From positions 163,615 to 227,614 of the forward strand of contig MFFN01000004.1 of the NCBI GenBank assembly GCA_001777915.1: 64,000 nucleotides of DNA. The letters run 5' to 3'. The stretch is from Candidatus Edwardsbacteria bacterium RifOxyA12_full_54_48. Its GTDB lineage: Bacteria > Edwardsbacteria > AC1 > EtOH8. The notes under the pieces are model-generated. The model was not told the origin of the DNA, did no database searches, and saw only the letters and a list, made by a program, of their open reading frames with translations. A program made the position numbers and the translations under genes. Below are positions 1 to 8,161 of the stretch, one piece after another; position 1 is the stretch's first letter; each line of letters begins with the position of its first letter.

Positions 1-26
1 GCCATTTTTGTTGTTTAGACGAGCCT

Positions 27-842
27 TTACTTTTTTGAGTCAAAGGTATGCTGGATAGCCCAGTTTTCCGACAGCAGGGTGTAGTATCCGCGCGGGCTGA
101 CGCCGTCGGCGTAGAAATGCATCCGGCAGAACTCGACCCCTCCGGCCGATACCTTGCCGTCGCCCGAACCATCGGCGATCAGGGTGATCTCGCCGGTAAT
201 GGCGGCCATGACATATCCGGTTGTTACCGCCACCGGGTAGGTGCCGGAGTAGACGAAGTGGCCGCTGTGGTCGTTGACCCCGACGTTGTCAAAATTCATG
301 TGCCAGTAGTAGCCATAGTTAACCCCGAGCACATAATAGGGGATGTCATACTTCCACAGGCCGTGCACGGTATTCGGCTTGGTCTGCCAGCCGATGGTAT
401 AGTAATAGGTGAAGTTGTAGGCGGTGGTGTCAAGCCACTCGTACTTGAATTCAAGGCTGTCGGGGTTGACGACCAGGGTATCGCTCCAAGGGTCCGGCAT
501 CAGGTGGACGCCCCACCGGTACTGGGCGCTGAAAGTCTGCCACCACCAGTGGGTCGCAGTATCATAATGCCAGCTAGTGTCGGGCGGGTTCTTAACGCCG
601 TCATTCTGGGCAGAAGTCAGGGAGAAGCCGCCGCCGCTAAGCATGTCCATGTTACCCTGCACTTGTTCAACACCGGCTAAGGTTTGGGTCGCCGCTAAGT
701 CGCCTACCGTGGCTTCCTGTGCAGCAGGAATCGTGGTAGCGGTGGTGGTCGGAGTTTCGGTAGGAGTATCCTTGCTGCAGCCGAAGCTGATCGTCAGGAG
801 CAATACCGCCGACAGGGACAGGAAGATCTTCAGTGCCTTCAT
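27..842 (-). CDS. Predicted lipoprotein of unknown function
   Basis: The chosen start (ATG ending at 842) has AAAGGAG just upstream and opens directly into a lipoprotein signal peptide: MKAL, a hydrophobic stretch, then the lipobox SFGC, so the mature protein is probably lipid-anchored. A Thr/Pro-rich linker of about 25 residues follows. The rest is rich in Trp, Tyr and His (HYDTATHWWWQ, YNFTYYYTIGW) and looks like a beta-rich extracytoplasmic domain. I recognise no family. A start 27 bases further upstream would add nine residues before the signal and is less likely. No obvious operon partner is visible; the window edge lies just downstream. Confidence 0.75.
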   Translation of the reverse strand: MKALKIFLSLSAVLLLTISFGCSKDTPTETPTTTATTIPAAQEATVGDLAATQTLAGVEQVQGNMDMLSGGGFSLTSAQNDGVKNPPDTSWHYDTATHWWWQTFSAQYRWGVHLMPDPWSDTLVVNPDSLEFKYEWLDTTAYNFTYYYTIGWQTKPNTVHGLWKYDIPYYVLGVNYGYYWHMNFDNVGVNDHSGHFVYSGTYPVAVTTGYVMAAITGEITLIADGSGDGKVSAGGVEFCRMHFYADGVSPRGYYTLLSENWAIQHTFDSKK

Positions 843-895
843 TTTTTCTCCTTTATAATGGTTGATCATTCTTTTTATATTCTGTAAATAGGATA

Positions 896-1531
896 TCAGA
901 TTATTTTGAAGCTGTCAAGCAGCTTTTTAATCTGCTTTTTATTCATTTTTCTGGCCCCGCCCAGCTGTCCGGCCGCCAGCATTATCCTGGCCAGGTGTTC
1001 CACCCTCTCCATCCGGTGCAAAGCTTCGGTGATATCCTGGCCAACGGTCAACACCCCGTGATTGGCCAGCAAAATGGCATTATGCTTTTTGATATATGGC
1101 GCTATGGATCTGGGCACCTCATCGGTGGAGGGGGTGGCGTATTTTGCCAGGGGAACCGGCCCCACGGTCAATATTACTTCCGGCAGGACCGGATCGGTCA
1201 GGGATATTCCGGCCGTGGCGAAACCGGTGGCCGCCGGGGGATGGGCGTGCACCACCGCTTTTATATCGGGACGCATCCGGTAGGCGTACAGGTGCATCTT
1301 TATCTCGGAGGAGGGCCTCCCTCTCCCGGCCAGCGTTTTTCCCTCGAGATTGCATATCAAAAGCTGTGATCCTTTGATCTCGCCCTTGGACAGCATCGAC
1401 GGGGTGATCATTATTCCGCCGCCATCAAGCCTGGCTGAAACATTACCATCGGTGGCCGCCACAAAACCCAGTTGATCCAACCGTTGACAGCATTTTACCA
1501 TCTGTTGCCGCAAGCTATTCTGATAGGCCAT
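896..1531 (-). CDS. Class II aldolase/adducin family protein
   Basis: A 211-residue zinc-dependent aldolase of the L-fuculose-phosphate/L-ribulose-5-phosphate 4-epimerase family. It shows the N-terminal DGNVSAR phosphate-binding segment, SSEIKMH, the zinc-ligand pair in VVHAHPP and the later ligand in LANHGVL, in the usual order and near the usual length. In this family the enzyme cleaves or epimerises a sugar phosphate in the cytoplasm; the substrate cannot be read from sequence, and methylthioribulose-phosphate or other substrates are possible. The start ATG is preceded by AAGGAC. It lies 15 bases downstream of the ABC exporter gene on the same strand and is likely co-transcribed. Confidence 0.88.
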   Translation of the reverse strand: MAYQNSLRQQMVKCCQRLDQLGFVAATDGNVSARLDGGGIMITPSMLSKGEIKGSQLLICNLEGKTLAGRGRPSSEIKMHLYAYRMRPDIKAVVHAHPPAATGFATAGISLTDPVLPEVILTVGPVPLAKYATPSTDEVPRSIAPYIKKHNAILLANHGVLTVGQDITEALHRMERVEHLARIMLAAGQLGGARKMNKKQIKKLLDSFKII

Positions 1532-1546
1532 GTCCTTATACTCCCA

Positions 1547-3646
1547 TTAATTTGGTTCTCCGCCCAGCTGAAGCTGGTATAGACTGTGGTACAGGCCTCG
1601 TTTCTTCAAAAGCTCCTGATGGCTGCCGCTCTCCCGGATCTCGCCCTTGTGGATCACATAGATCCTATCCACATGCTTTATGGTGGATAGTCGATGGGCG
1701 ATAACTATGGAGGTGCGTCCCTGCATCAGCTTGGCCAGGGCATCTTGGATCAGTTTCTCGGTGGGGGTGTCTATGTTGGCGGTGGCCTCGTCCAGCACCA
1801 GCACCGGGGGATCGAAGGCCAAAGCCCGGGCAAAGGACAGCAGCTGGCGCTCCCCCACCGACAGGGTCACCCCCCGCTCCTTGACCTCCTCTCCGTATTG
1901 GCCGGGAAAACGCTCGATAAAGGTGTCGGCATGGACCTGCCGGGAGATATCGACCACTTCTTGATCGCTCAGCGGTTTGTTCAGGCGGATGTTGCCCTTG
2001 ATGTCTCCGGAGAACAGGAACACATCCTGCATCACCACCCCCAACGAGGAGCGCAGCTTCTGGATATCCATCTTCCGGATATCCACCCCGTCCAGCAGGA
2101 TCTGCCCGCTTTTGATGTCGTACAGCCTGGCGATCAGGTTGATGATGGTGGTCTTGCCCGAACCGGTGGCGCCCACAAAGGCTATCCTCTCCCCCGGCGA
2201 TACCTTAAAGGTAACATTCTTCAGCACCGGCTCGCCGGGGACATACTCAAAAATGACATCTTTGAATTCTATCTCCCCTTTGGGCCGGCCGATATCCACC
2301 GGTTTTTCAGCCAAGCTGATCCCTGAAGGTTCGTCCAGCAATTGAAACACTCTCTCCGAGGAGGCCATGGCCGACTGCAGAACGGTATAACTTTCGGTCA
2401 GCTCCTGGATGGGCCGGAAGAACATCCGCAGATAGGTGGTGAAGGCCACCAGGGTCCCCAAGGACAGGTTGCTGGCCATCACCTTGCCGCCGCCGTAATA
2501 GATTATCAGGGCCAGTCCCACCGCCGATATTATCTCCACCATCGGACGGAAGAACGACATCACCAACACTTCCTGCAGGGAGCTCTTTAGATAGTCGTCG
2601 TTGATGTTCCCGAAGCGGCGGATGTTCTCTTTTTCCCTCTGGAATATCTGGATCACCCTAATCCCGCTGAGATTCTCCTGCAGGGTGGCGTTGAGCCGGG
2701 CCAGCCGCACCCGGATATTGCGATAGATGTCCCGGGCCTTGATCCTGAAGAAGATGGTCCACACCGCGATCAACGGTATCGTCAGGTAGGCCACCAGCGA
2801 CAGTTTGACGTCCAGCAGGAGCATCATGGCCATCAGGGCCAGCACCAGCAGGACATCCCGGAACAGCTGGGCGAATACCGAGACGAAGGCCTCGTTGATG
2901 GCATCCACATCGTTGGTGGCCCGGGTCACCAGGCGGCCCACCGGATTGCGGTCGAAGAACGACATGTCTATGGATTGCAGCTTGGCGAATATCCTCTCCC
3001 TGAGGGAGTGCATGAACCTCTGTCCCACCAGCTGGACCAGTATTATCTGCACAAAATTCAGCCCGAAACTTATCACCAACAGCACCAGGAACAACATCCC
3101 GAAATCAAGCACCCCCTTGATGTCCCGCTGGCGCAGAACGGCGATCTTGGCAGGGGAAAGGGTTTTCAACTGGTCATATTTTATAAGGTACAGATCGCCG
3201 TATTTCTGGAATAAAGCACCGCTGCCCTTGGCTGCCTCAACGGCTCTTTGTGTCTGATCGCTGCCGTCGGACACCAAGTAATAATAGCTGGCCTTTTCAA
3301 GCCGGCCCTGCTTCTCCCAGCTCCCCGCCCGATACTGCTGCTCCCGCCCCAGCCTGGCTACATCCACCAAAACCGTGTCTCCGGCCAGGCGAAAGGTGCC
3401 CGGTATCTCCTGGGTGGTCACCATCTTTCTGCCCGAAACCTTTATATAGCGGTCGATGGCCTCTTTGGTGATATAAGGCAGGACCAGCTCGAAGGCGGTC
3501 ACTACAATCAACACCATGATGGCCAGGGCAATGTGCCACCGGTATGGCCGCATCAGCCACAGAAGGCGCTTCACCAATTTGGCGTCGTAGATATTCCCCA
3601 GGGCCGATTCCTCGGCAAACTCGTTATGTTGGTTGTGATCGGACAT
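1547..3646 (-). CDS. ABC exporter, BmrD/TM288-like subunit with extracellular insert
   Basis: A 699-residue fused permease-ATPase. The transmembrane half starts near residue 35. After TM1 there is an insert of about 110 residues (roughly 65-175) before TM2, as in the extracytoplasmic domain of BmrD-type subunits. The nucleotide-binding half has Walker A GATGSGKTT, an unusual signature LSVGE in place of LSGGQ, and Walker B LVLDEA with the catalytic Glu intact. Together with the gene at 4292-6040, whose Walker B Glu is replaced by Asp, this fits a heterodimeric exporter with one degenerate ATP site (Walker B of the partner plus the LSVGE of this subunit). Such exporters move drugs or lipids; the substrate here is unknown. 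Confidence 0.9.
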   Translation of the reverse strand: MSDHNQHNEFAEESALGNIYDAKLVKRLLWLMRPYRWHIALAIMVLIVVTAFELVLPYITKEAIDRYIKVSGRKMVTTQEIPGTFRLAGDTVLVDVARLGREQQYRAGSWEKQGRLEKASYYYLVSDGSDQTQRAVEAAKGSGALFQKYGDLYLIKYDQLKTLSPAKIAVLRQRDIKGVLDFGMLFLVLLVISFGLNFVQIILVQLVGQRFMHSLRERIFAKLQSIDMSFFDRNPVGRLVTRATNDVDAINEAFVSVFAQLFRDVLLVLALMAMMLLLDVKLSLVAYLTIPLIAVWTIFFRIKARDIYRNIRVRLARLNATLQENLSGIRVIQIFQREKENIRRFGNINDDYLKSSLQEVLVMSFFRPMVEIISAVGLALIIYYGGGKVMASNLSLGTLVAFTTYLRMFFRPIQELTESYTVLQSAMASSERVFQLLDEPSGISLAEKPVDIGRPKGEIEFKDVIFEYVPGEPVLKNVTFKVSPGERIAFVGATGSGKTTIINLIARLYDIKSGQILLDGVDIRKMDIQKLRSSLGVVMQDVFLFSGDIKGNIRLNKPLSDQEVVDISRQVHADTFIERFPGQYGEEVKERGVTLSVGERQLLSFARALAFDPPVLVLDEATANIDTPTEKLIQDALAKLMQGRTSIVIAHRLSTIKHVDRIYVIHKGEIRESGSHQELLKKRGLYHSLYQLQLGGEPN

Positions 3647-3676
3647 CAGCAGATCGTTTCAAATGGAAATCAACGA

Positions 3677-4216
3677 TTAGAAATTTCCGATCTCGATATC
3701 GGTGATGGTCATCGGCTCAACCGGTTTGTCATTGGCCTTGGTCTTGGCCCCGGCGATGGCGTCCAGCACCTCAAAGCCCTGATACATCTGGCCGAAAACG
3801 GTATAGCCCTCGGCCGGCCCTCCGTCCGTTGGGTGGTCCAGGAAAGGAACCCCCTTGGCCGGATGGACGATGAAGAACTGTGACCCGATGCTGTTTGGCA
3901 GGCTGGTCTTGGCATAGGACAGGGCCCCCCGGATGTGGCTCAGGTCGGGATGATACTGGTCGCCGATGGTGGTGCCGGGCCCTTTGTGGGAGTGGCCGCC
4001 GGTGCCGTTCTTGTTGGTAAAATCCCCGCCCTGGACCATAAAATCCTTGATGATGCGGTGAAATGGCACATCCTTATATCTGCCGGCCCGGGCCAGCTCG
4101 GTGAAATTCTTGACCCCCTCGGTTATCAATTTGTCAAACAGGCGAAAATGCATCTCTCCCTGGTTGGTTTTGATGACGGCGATCAGGTCGCCTTTCTGGG
4201 GCATCTCTTTCTGCAT
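3677..4216 (-). CDS. Cyclophilin-type peptidyl-prolyl cis-trans isomerase
   Basis: A 179-residue cyclophilin with no signal peptide, so cytoplasmic. The active-site signature is clear: FHRIIKDFMVQGGDF, then GGPAEGYTVFGQMYQGFEVLDAI near the end; the Arg of FHRI and the FMVQGGD segment form the proline-binding pocket in this family. It catalyses cis-trans isomerisation of X-Pro bonds. It sits between the two halves of the ABC exporter on the same strand, 30 bases from the downstream one and 75 from the upstream one. A link to exporter folding is possible but unproven. The ATG is preceded by AAGGAGATATAA, a good ribosome-binding site. Confidence 0.95.
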   Translation of the reverse strand: MQKEMPQKGDLIAVIKTNQGEMHFRLFDKLITEGVKNFTELARAGRYKDVPFHRIIKDFMVQGGDFTNKNGTGGHSHKGPGTTIGDQYHPDLSHIRGALSYAKTSLPNSIGSQFFIVHPAKGVPFLDHPTDGGPAEGYTVFGQMYQGFEVLDAIAGAKTKANDKPVEPMTITDIEIGNF

Positions 4217-4291
4217 TTATATCTCCTTAAATTTATAGTGATCTGTTTCAAGGTGACCAGCACATTAGTGGTAATTATATGATTATACTTT

Positions 4292-6040
4292 TTATTTCGT
4301 TGCCAGCTCCCGTTCCAACTGCTGTAGCTTGTACATCTCGTAATATTTTCCTTTAAGGGCCAACAACTCCTGGTGATTCCCCTGCTCGGCTATCTGGCCC
4401 TGTTCCAGCACTATTACAAAATCGGCATCCTGGATGGCAAAGATGCGATGTGAGATGACGATGGCCGTGCGTTTTGAGAACTCCGCTGATAGCTGATTCA
4501 ATATCCGTCGTTCGGTATCGGCGTCCACTGCCGACAGGGCGTCGTCCAATATCAATATCGGCCGGTCCATCAGCAGGGCCCGGGCCAGGGCCACCCTTTG
4601 TTTCTGCCCTCCGGATAGGGTCACCCCCCGCTCGCCCACCACCGTTTGGTAGCCCCTGGGAAAGGAACTGATCTCCTCGTGAATCGCCGCGATCCGGGCC
4701 GCTTTTTCCAACTCGGGGGAATCCTTCATCTCCGGGCGGCCGAAAGAGATGTTCTCCCTGATGGTGTCGGAGAATAAAAAACTGTCCTGGGGAACAAAGG
4801 CCACCTGGCCCCGCAATGATTCCATGGAATAATCGGAGATGTTCCGTCCATCCAAAAATATCTTCCCGCTTTGGTGCTGGTACAATCTCAGAATTAAATT
4901 AACTATGGTGGATTTTCCCGAACCAATGGCGCCGGTTATGCCTATCAATTGTTGCGGCTCTATTTTCAGGGATATCTCCTTCAGGGCCGGCCGGGACTTC
5001 CCGTTATGAAAAAAGCTGACGTTCTTAAATTCCAGCCGGCCCTGGGCTCTTTCAAGCCTTTGACATCCCGGCTGGTCGGCGATCTCGGTCCTGGTGGCAA
5101 AGATCCGGTTGAGCCTCCCCTGCGAGGCGGCCCCGCGTTGGAACACGTTGATGGCCTGTCCGATGGCGATCATCGGCCAGATAAGTATTCCCAGATAGGC
5201 CGAGAAGGCCACGAACTCGCCCAGAGAAACACTGCCGAATATCACCAGGTTCCCCCCGGCCAGGAATGTTATTCCCTGGGAGAGCGAGGCGATGAACATT
5301 ATGATCGGAAAAAAAGCGCCCCATACTTTGACCAGCTTCATGTTCTTGGCATAATAATCCCGGCTGGATTCCCGAAACTGCTGTTTCTCCGGCTCCTCCT
5401 GCACGAAGAACTTTACCACCCGGATGCCGGAGATATTTTCCCGCACCCTTTCGGTAAGCTCCGAGAAGGAGGCCTGTACCTGCTCAAAACGTTTCCTGAT
5501 CATCTGCCCGAAAAAGGCCACCACCAGGCTTAAGAAAGGAAGTGGGATCAGGGCGTACAGCGACAGCCGGGGGGAGATATGGAACATCATATAGAGGGAG
5601 GCTATGCCCAGCACCACGATGTCGGTCAGTATCACCATTCCGAAGCCCAGGGCCATCCGAACGGCGTTGATATCATTGGTGGCGTGGGCCATCAGGTCGC
5701 CGGTCTTGTGTTCGTCAAAGAATGAAAAATCCAGGAACGCCAGGTGTGAAAAAAAATCCTGGCGCAGTTCCCGCTCTATGCGGCGGGCCGAACCGATGAT
5801 GAAGTATCTCCAGAAGAAGCGCCCCGCACCCATCCCCAGGGCAATGGCAATTACCCACCAGCCATATGTCATTATCAATGACAGCGTGGCGGTGCCGCCG
5901 GCCAGGGCATCGATGGTCAGCTTCAGCACCTGTGGAATGAATAACTGCAGGATGTCAACCAAGATCAGGGCCAGCAGACCGGCCATGATCTTCCACTTGT
6001 GGCGGCCGACGTATTTTTTGAGTTTTATCAGTTCTTTCAT
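4292..6040 (-). CDS. ABC exporter, BmrC/TM287-like subunit
   Basis: A 582-residue six-helix permease fused to an ATPase domain. Walker A is GAIGSGKST, the signature is the canonical LSGGQ, and the residue after Walker B is Asp, not Glu (ILILDDALSAVD). That Glu-to-Asp change marks the degenerate site of heterodimeric exporters such as TM287/288, BmrCD and LmrCD. The partner is the 699-residue subunit at 1547-3646, which has the matching non-canonical signature LSVGE. It is the first gene of the aldolase-exporter-cyclophilin cluster in the direction of transcription. It could be called MsbA/MdlB-like by simple homology, but the paired features favour the heterodimer. Confidence 0.9.
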   Translation of the reverse strand: MKELIKLKKYVGRHKWKIMAGLLALILVDILQLFIPQVLKLTIDALAGGTATLSLIMTYGWWVIAIALGMGAGRFFWRYFIIGSARRIERELRQDFFSHLAFLDFSFFDEHKTGDLMAHATNDINAVRMALGFGMVILTDIVVLGIASLYMMFHISPRLSLYALIPLPFLSLVVAFFGQMIRKRFEQVQASFSELTERVRENISGIRVVKFFVQEEPEKQQFRESSRDYYAKNMKLVKVWGAFFPIIMFIASLSQGITFLAGGNLVIFGSVSLGEFVAFSAYLGILIWPMIAIGQAINVFQRGAASQGRLNRIFATRTEIADQPGCQRLERAQGRLEFKNVSFFHNGKSRPALKEISLKIEPQQLIGITGAIGSGKSTIVNLILRLYQHQSGKIFLDGRNISDYSMESLRGQVAFVPQDSFLFSDTIRENISFGRPEMKDSPELEKAARIAAIHEEISSFPRGYQTVVGERGVTLSGGQKQRVALARALLMDRPILILDDALSAVDADTERRILNQLSAEFSKRTAIVISHRIFAIQDADFVIVLEQGQIAEQGNHQELLALKGKYYEMYKLQQLERELATK

Positions 6041-6146
6041 TTACAACGACCTGAAGATAAAGGCATGAATTGACATTATAAGTTATATCAAATTGCAAAG
6101 TCAAGCGGACATCCGCCCGGGACCGGAGGCAGTAACGAAAACAACA

Positions 6147-6173
6147 AAGCGCCCCGGCATAACCGGGGCGCTT
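6147..6173 (-). terminator. Rho-independent terminator after the lysine-rich genes
   Basis: A perfect 11-bp stem, AAGCGCCCCGG and its complement, with a 5-base loop lies 24 bases past the stop of the 6198-6263 gene. On the minus strand it is followed by a T-rich tract (TGTTGTTTTC). Confidence 0.7.
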
Positions 6174-6197
6174 GAGCACACCTGATTTTTCAATCAG

Positions 6198-6263
6198 TTA
6201 TTTTTTCTTCTTCTTGACGACCTTCTTGGTGGCTTTCTTGACGGCTTTCTTCTTTACTGGCAT
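6198..6263 (-). CDS. Tiny lysine-rich basic protein (21 aa)
   Basis: A 21-codon reading frame beginning MPVKKKAVKKATKK and ending in five lysines; more than half its residues are Lys and the rest are Val, Ala, Thr and Pro. It has no Asp or Glu. GGGAGAA lies a few bases before the ATG. It follows a close paralogue at 6321-6395 on the same strand and ends shortly before a strong hairpin terminator, so the two form a small operon. The KKAVKK pattern resembles lysine/alanine-rich tails of bacterial histone H1-like proteins, suggesting nucleic-acid or polyphosphate binding, but that is inference; no family is recognised. It is too short for ordinary gene callers. Confidence 0.6.
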   Translation of the reverse strand: MPVKKKAVKKATKKVVKKKKK

Positions 6264-6320
6264 GTTGATTCTCCCTTTAATGTTATTTATGGTTTTGAAG
6301 CACTCATGCTAGTCACGCAA

Positions 6321-6395
6321 TTATTTTTTCTTCTTAGCAACCTTCTTTACCGCCTTCTTGACTACCTTCTTAGCAGCTTTCTTTGCACAAGCCAT
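6321..6395 (-). CDS. Tiny lysine/alanine-rich basic protein (24 aa)
   Basis: A 24-codon reading frame that starts MACAKKAAKKVVKKAVKK and ends KKKK. Lysine pairs recur about every four residues (KKAA, KKVV, KKAV, KKVA), giving an amphipathic or fully cationic helix. The ribosome-binding site is near perfect (AAGGAGGTG, spaced about 6 bases), and a TTGACA-16-TATATT promoter lies about 90 bases upstream, so this looks like a highly expressed real gene. A paralogue follows at 6198-6263. A DNA-, RNA- or polyphosphate-binding role is inference from composition only. Confidence 0.65.
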   Translation of the reverse strand: MACAKKAAKKVVKKAVKKVAKKKK

Positions 6396-6485
6396 TATTT
6401 TCACCTCCTTTTTTTTAGGAGCCGGTTTTTGATCGGCACCCAAAATAATAAAACCTTTTTTATAATCTTGTGTTATTTGTTTATA

Positions 6486-6513
6486 AATATACAACATATT
6501 GTATTTTTGTCAA
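6486..6513 (-). promoter_or_regulatory. Sigma-70 type promoter of the lysine-rich operon
   Basis: On the minus strand TTGACA (6508-6513) is followed by 16 bases and TATATT (6486-6491). The stretch ATGTTGTATATTT around the -10 box is identical to the one in the rpsU promoter at 7837-7865. The leader to the first ATG is about 85 bases. Confidence 0.75.
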
Positions 6514-6640
6514 GAATATTTTTTGCAAAAATTTATTTATTTTTGATTAGATTTTAATGAATTCTTACTAAGCTTGAAAAATCCTTTAAAATCAATGCTT
6601 TACAAGCTCTATGATTGTTTATAGCTGATTATAGATAAAA

Positions 6641-6678
6641 TAATATCCACAACACAATATATTGTGTTGTGGATATTA
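6641..6678. repeat. Perfect 38-bp palindrome in an AT-rich intergenic region
   Basis: The two 19-base arms are exact reverse complements; the core is AACACAATATATTGTGTT flanked by ATATCCAC and GTGGATAT. It lies 134 bases past the stop of the polysaccharide deacetylase. In that direction it is followed by ATTTTATC, so it may end that transcript; it could also be an operator. The rest of 6514-6812 is AT-rich with no gene that I can see. Confidence 0.8.
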
Positions 6679-6812
6679 AAATCCTGTTTTTATAAGATTT
6701 TTTTTTAAATAGTTGCCAAACCCTTTAATACCAATATGTTCAATGTCTTTAGATTTTAAAATAAGTTCGCAAGTATTGTAAATACTGCATCTTACGGGTT
6801 TGGGGAAATTTA

Positions 6813-7727
6813 TCATTCAAACTTCTTTGGGGATGAGCGAAACAATTTTATTATGTTTTGCACAACTATTGTTCCCCCGGCACAAAAATTTACCATCCGA
6901 CACCACAGGTCCTGCAGCCAAAAAAACCGTCCTTCCTGGAATATTTTATTCCGATAATTCCACATCATATCGGTGATATAAATCGCACTGCGACGCAGGG
7001 CCATAAAATTTATCTGGTTGTTTTTCATTTGGGGAGAAAGACTGCAGGCCGCCTCATAGCCGTATTCGCCAGCAGCCTCCATCACCCGTTGATCATAACG
7101 GCCGAAGGGATAGGACAACGTCCCGATTTTTTGCCCCAGATATTTTTCCAAAATATTTTTTGCCCCAGCCAGTTCTTCCCTCAGCTCTTCATCGTCAAGT
7201 CGGCGAAGGTCCTGATGGGTGCGGGTGTGGGACCCGAATTCGATGCCGGCTTCCGACATCTCAATGATCTGCTTCCATCCCAGATGCCTGAATTTACGGC
7301 CTCCCCAGTTGACATCCCAGTCGTTCTCCCTTCCCACATAATCAGTGACCACAAAAATGGTGGCTAAAAATCCATGCTTTTGCAGAATGGGCCAGGCATA
7401 ATTATACAATCCCTCATAGGCATCATCGAAGGTAAGGCAGATATGTTTTTTATTTCTGCCCTCGCCGCTCTTCATCAACTCCACCGCCCGGGAAAGCGTT
7501 ACCGGAGTTATGCCCTTGGCCTTGAGATAGTCCATATGTTTTTGGAATTGCTCTGGTGTGGTCCAGGTCCCGCCCAGTTCGAATTTTTTATCAACCTTAT
7601 GATAGGTCAGAATGGGAATATAATTCCCGGCCGGCCGGCCGAACCTTGCCCGCCAGACAATATATCCCAGAAAAAGCAAGCTGCATGATATAATCACCAC
7701 AAGGATTATAAATATAACTATATACAT
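6813..7727 (-). CDS. Membrane-anchored polysaccharide deacetylase (NodB domain)
   Basis: A 304-residue protein with one N-terminal transmembrane anchor (residues 2-25) and a carbohydrate esterase family 4 domain outside the membrane. Motif 1 is TFDDAYEG, giving the catalytic and metal-binding aspartates. Motif 2 is SHTRTHQDL with the two metal histidines, and motif 3 is LSYPFGRYD. Such enzymes remove acetyl groups from N-acetylated sugars in peptidoglycan, capsule or exopolysaccharide. The C-terminal 60 residues are basic and aromatic, possibly membrane-associated. No clear Shine-Dalgarno precedes the ATG. It is a single gene, transcribed divergently from rpsU. Confidence 0.9.
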   Translation of the reverse strand: MYIVIFIILVVIISCSLLFLGYIVWRARFGRPAGNYIPILTYHKVDKKFELGGTWTTPEQFQKHMDYLKAKGITPVTLSRAVELMKSGEGRNKKHICLTFDDAYEGLYNYAWPILQKHGFLATIFVVTDYVGRENDWDVNWGGRKFRHLGWKQIIEMSEAGIEFGSHTRTHQDLRRLDDEELREELAGAKNILEKYLGQKIGTLSYPFGRYDQRVMEAAGEYGYEAACSLSPQMKNNQINFMALRRSAIYITDMMWNYRNKIFQEGRFFWLQDLWCRMVNFCAGGTIVVQNIIKLFRSSPKKFE

Positions 7728-7836
7728 AATGTATATTAATGATTTTTAGATTAAAATTCAAATGCTAAAAAGACAGTCAAAGAAATTTTATTTCTAAACA
7801 CTTGTCCTGCTTGATGTTGGGTATGCAAAATAAAAC

Positions 7837-7865
7837 TTGACAAAACGCTTAAAATGTTGTATATT
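7837..7865 (+). promoter_or_regulatory. rpsU promoter
   Basis: TTGACA (7837-7842), a 17-base spacer and TATATT (7860-7865) match the housekeeping consensus closely. The spacer end ATGTTG plus TATATTT repeats the promoter of the lysine-rich operon. The leader to the rpsU start is about 60 bases. Confidence 0.8.
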
Positions 7866-7934
7866 TTAAGTCTAAATTAAAAGCAACATATACTCTTACT
7901 TGCTTTCATTATTGAGAATCGGAGGTGATTTAAT

Positions 7935-8117
7935 ACGAAGGTAACCGTTGAAAGCAATGATTCATTCGATAAAGCTTTAAGAACCTTTAAGCGCAAGTGT
8001 ATCAAGGAAGGTTTACTGGCCGATATTCGCAAAGGCGAGTATTTTATGAAACCCAGCGTTCGCAAGAGACTGAAGTCAGCCAAGGCCAGAACCAGAAAAG
8101 CCAAGATCGGAATTTAA
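7935..8117 (+). CDS. rpsU: 30S ribosomal protein S21, apparent ACG start
   Basis: The frame reads KVTVESNDSFDKALRTFKRK and on through a basic C-terminus rich in RKRLKSAKARTRK, which is the bS21 pattern and length (60 residues). There is no ATG, GTG or TTG at the expected place. The codon just before KVTVES is ACG (7935-7937), an in-frame TGA lies three codons upstream, and the only in-frame ATG is codon 38. A strong GGAGGTGA lies nine bases before the ACG. Either ACG is used as the initiator or a single T-to-C change or sequencing error has hit the start. bS21 acts in the 30S subunit in translation initiation. Confidence 0.85.
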   Translation, partial: TKVTVESNDSFDKALRTFKRKCIKEGLLADIRKGEYFMKPSVRKRLKSAKARTRKAKIGI

Positions 8118-8134
8118 ACATCATTGAAATCGTA

Positions 8135-8161
8135 GGCTCCCTGACAACAGGGAGCCTTTTT
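8135..8161 (+). terminator. Terminator of rpsU, shared with the convergent prenyltransferase gene
   Basis: GGCTCCCTG and CAGGGAGCC form a 9-bp stem with a 4-base loop, followed by TTTTT. The T-run touches the stop codon of the convergent gene at 8161. Confidence 0.85.
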
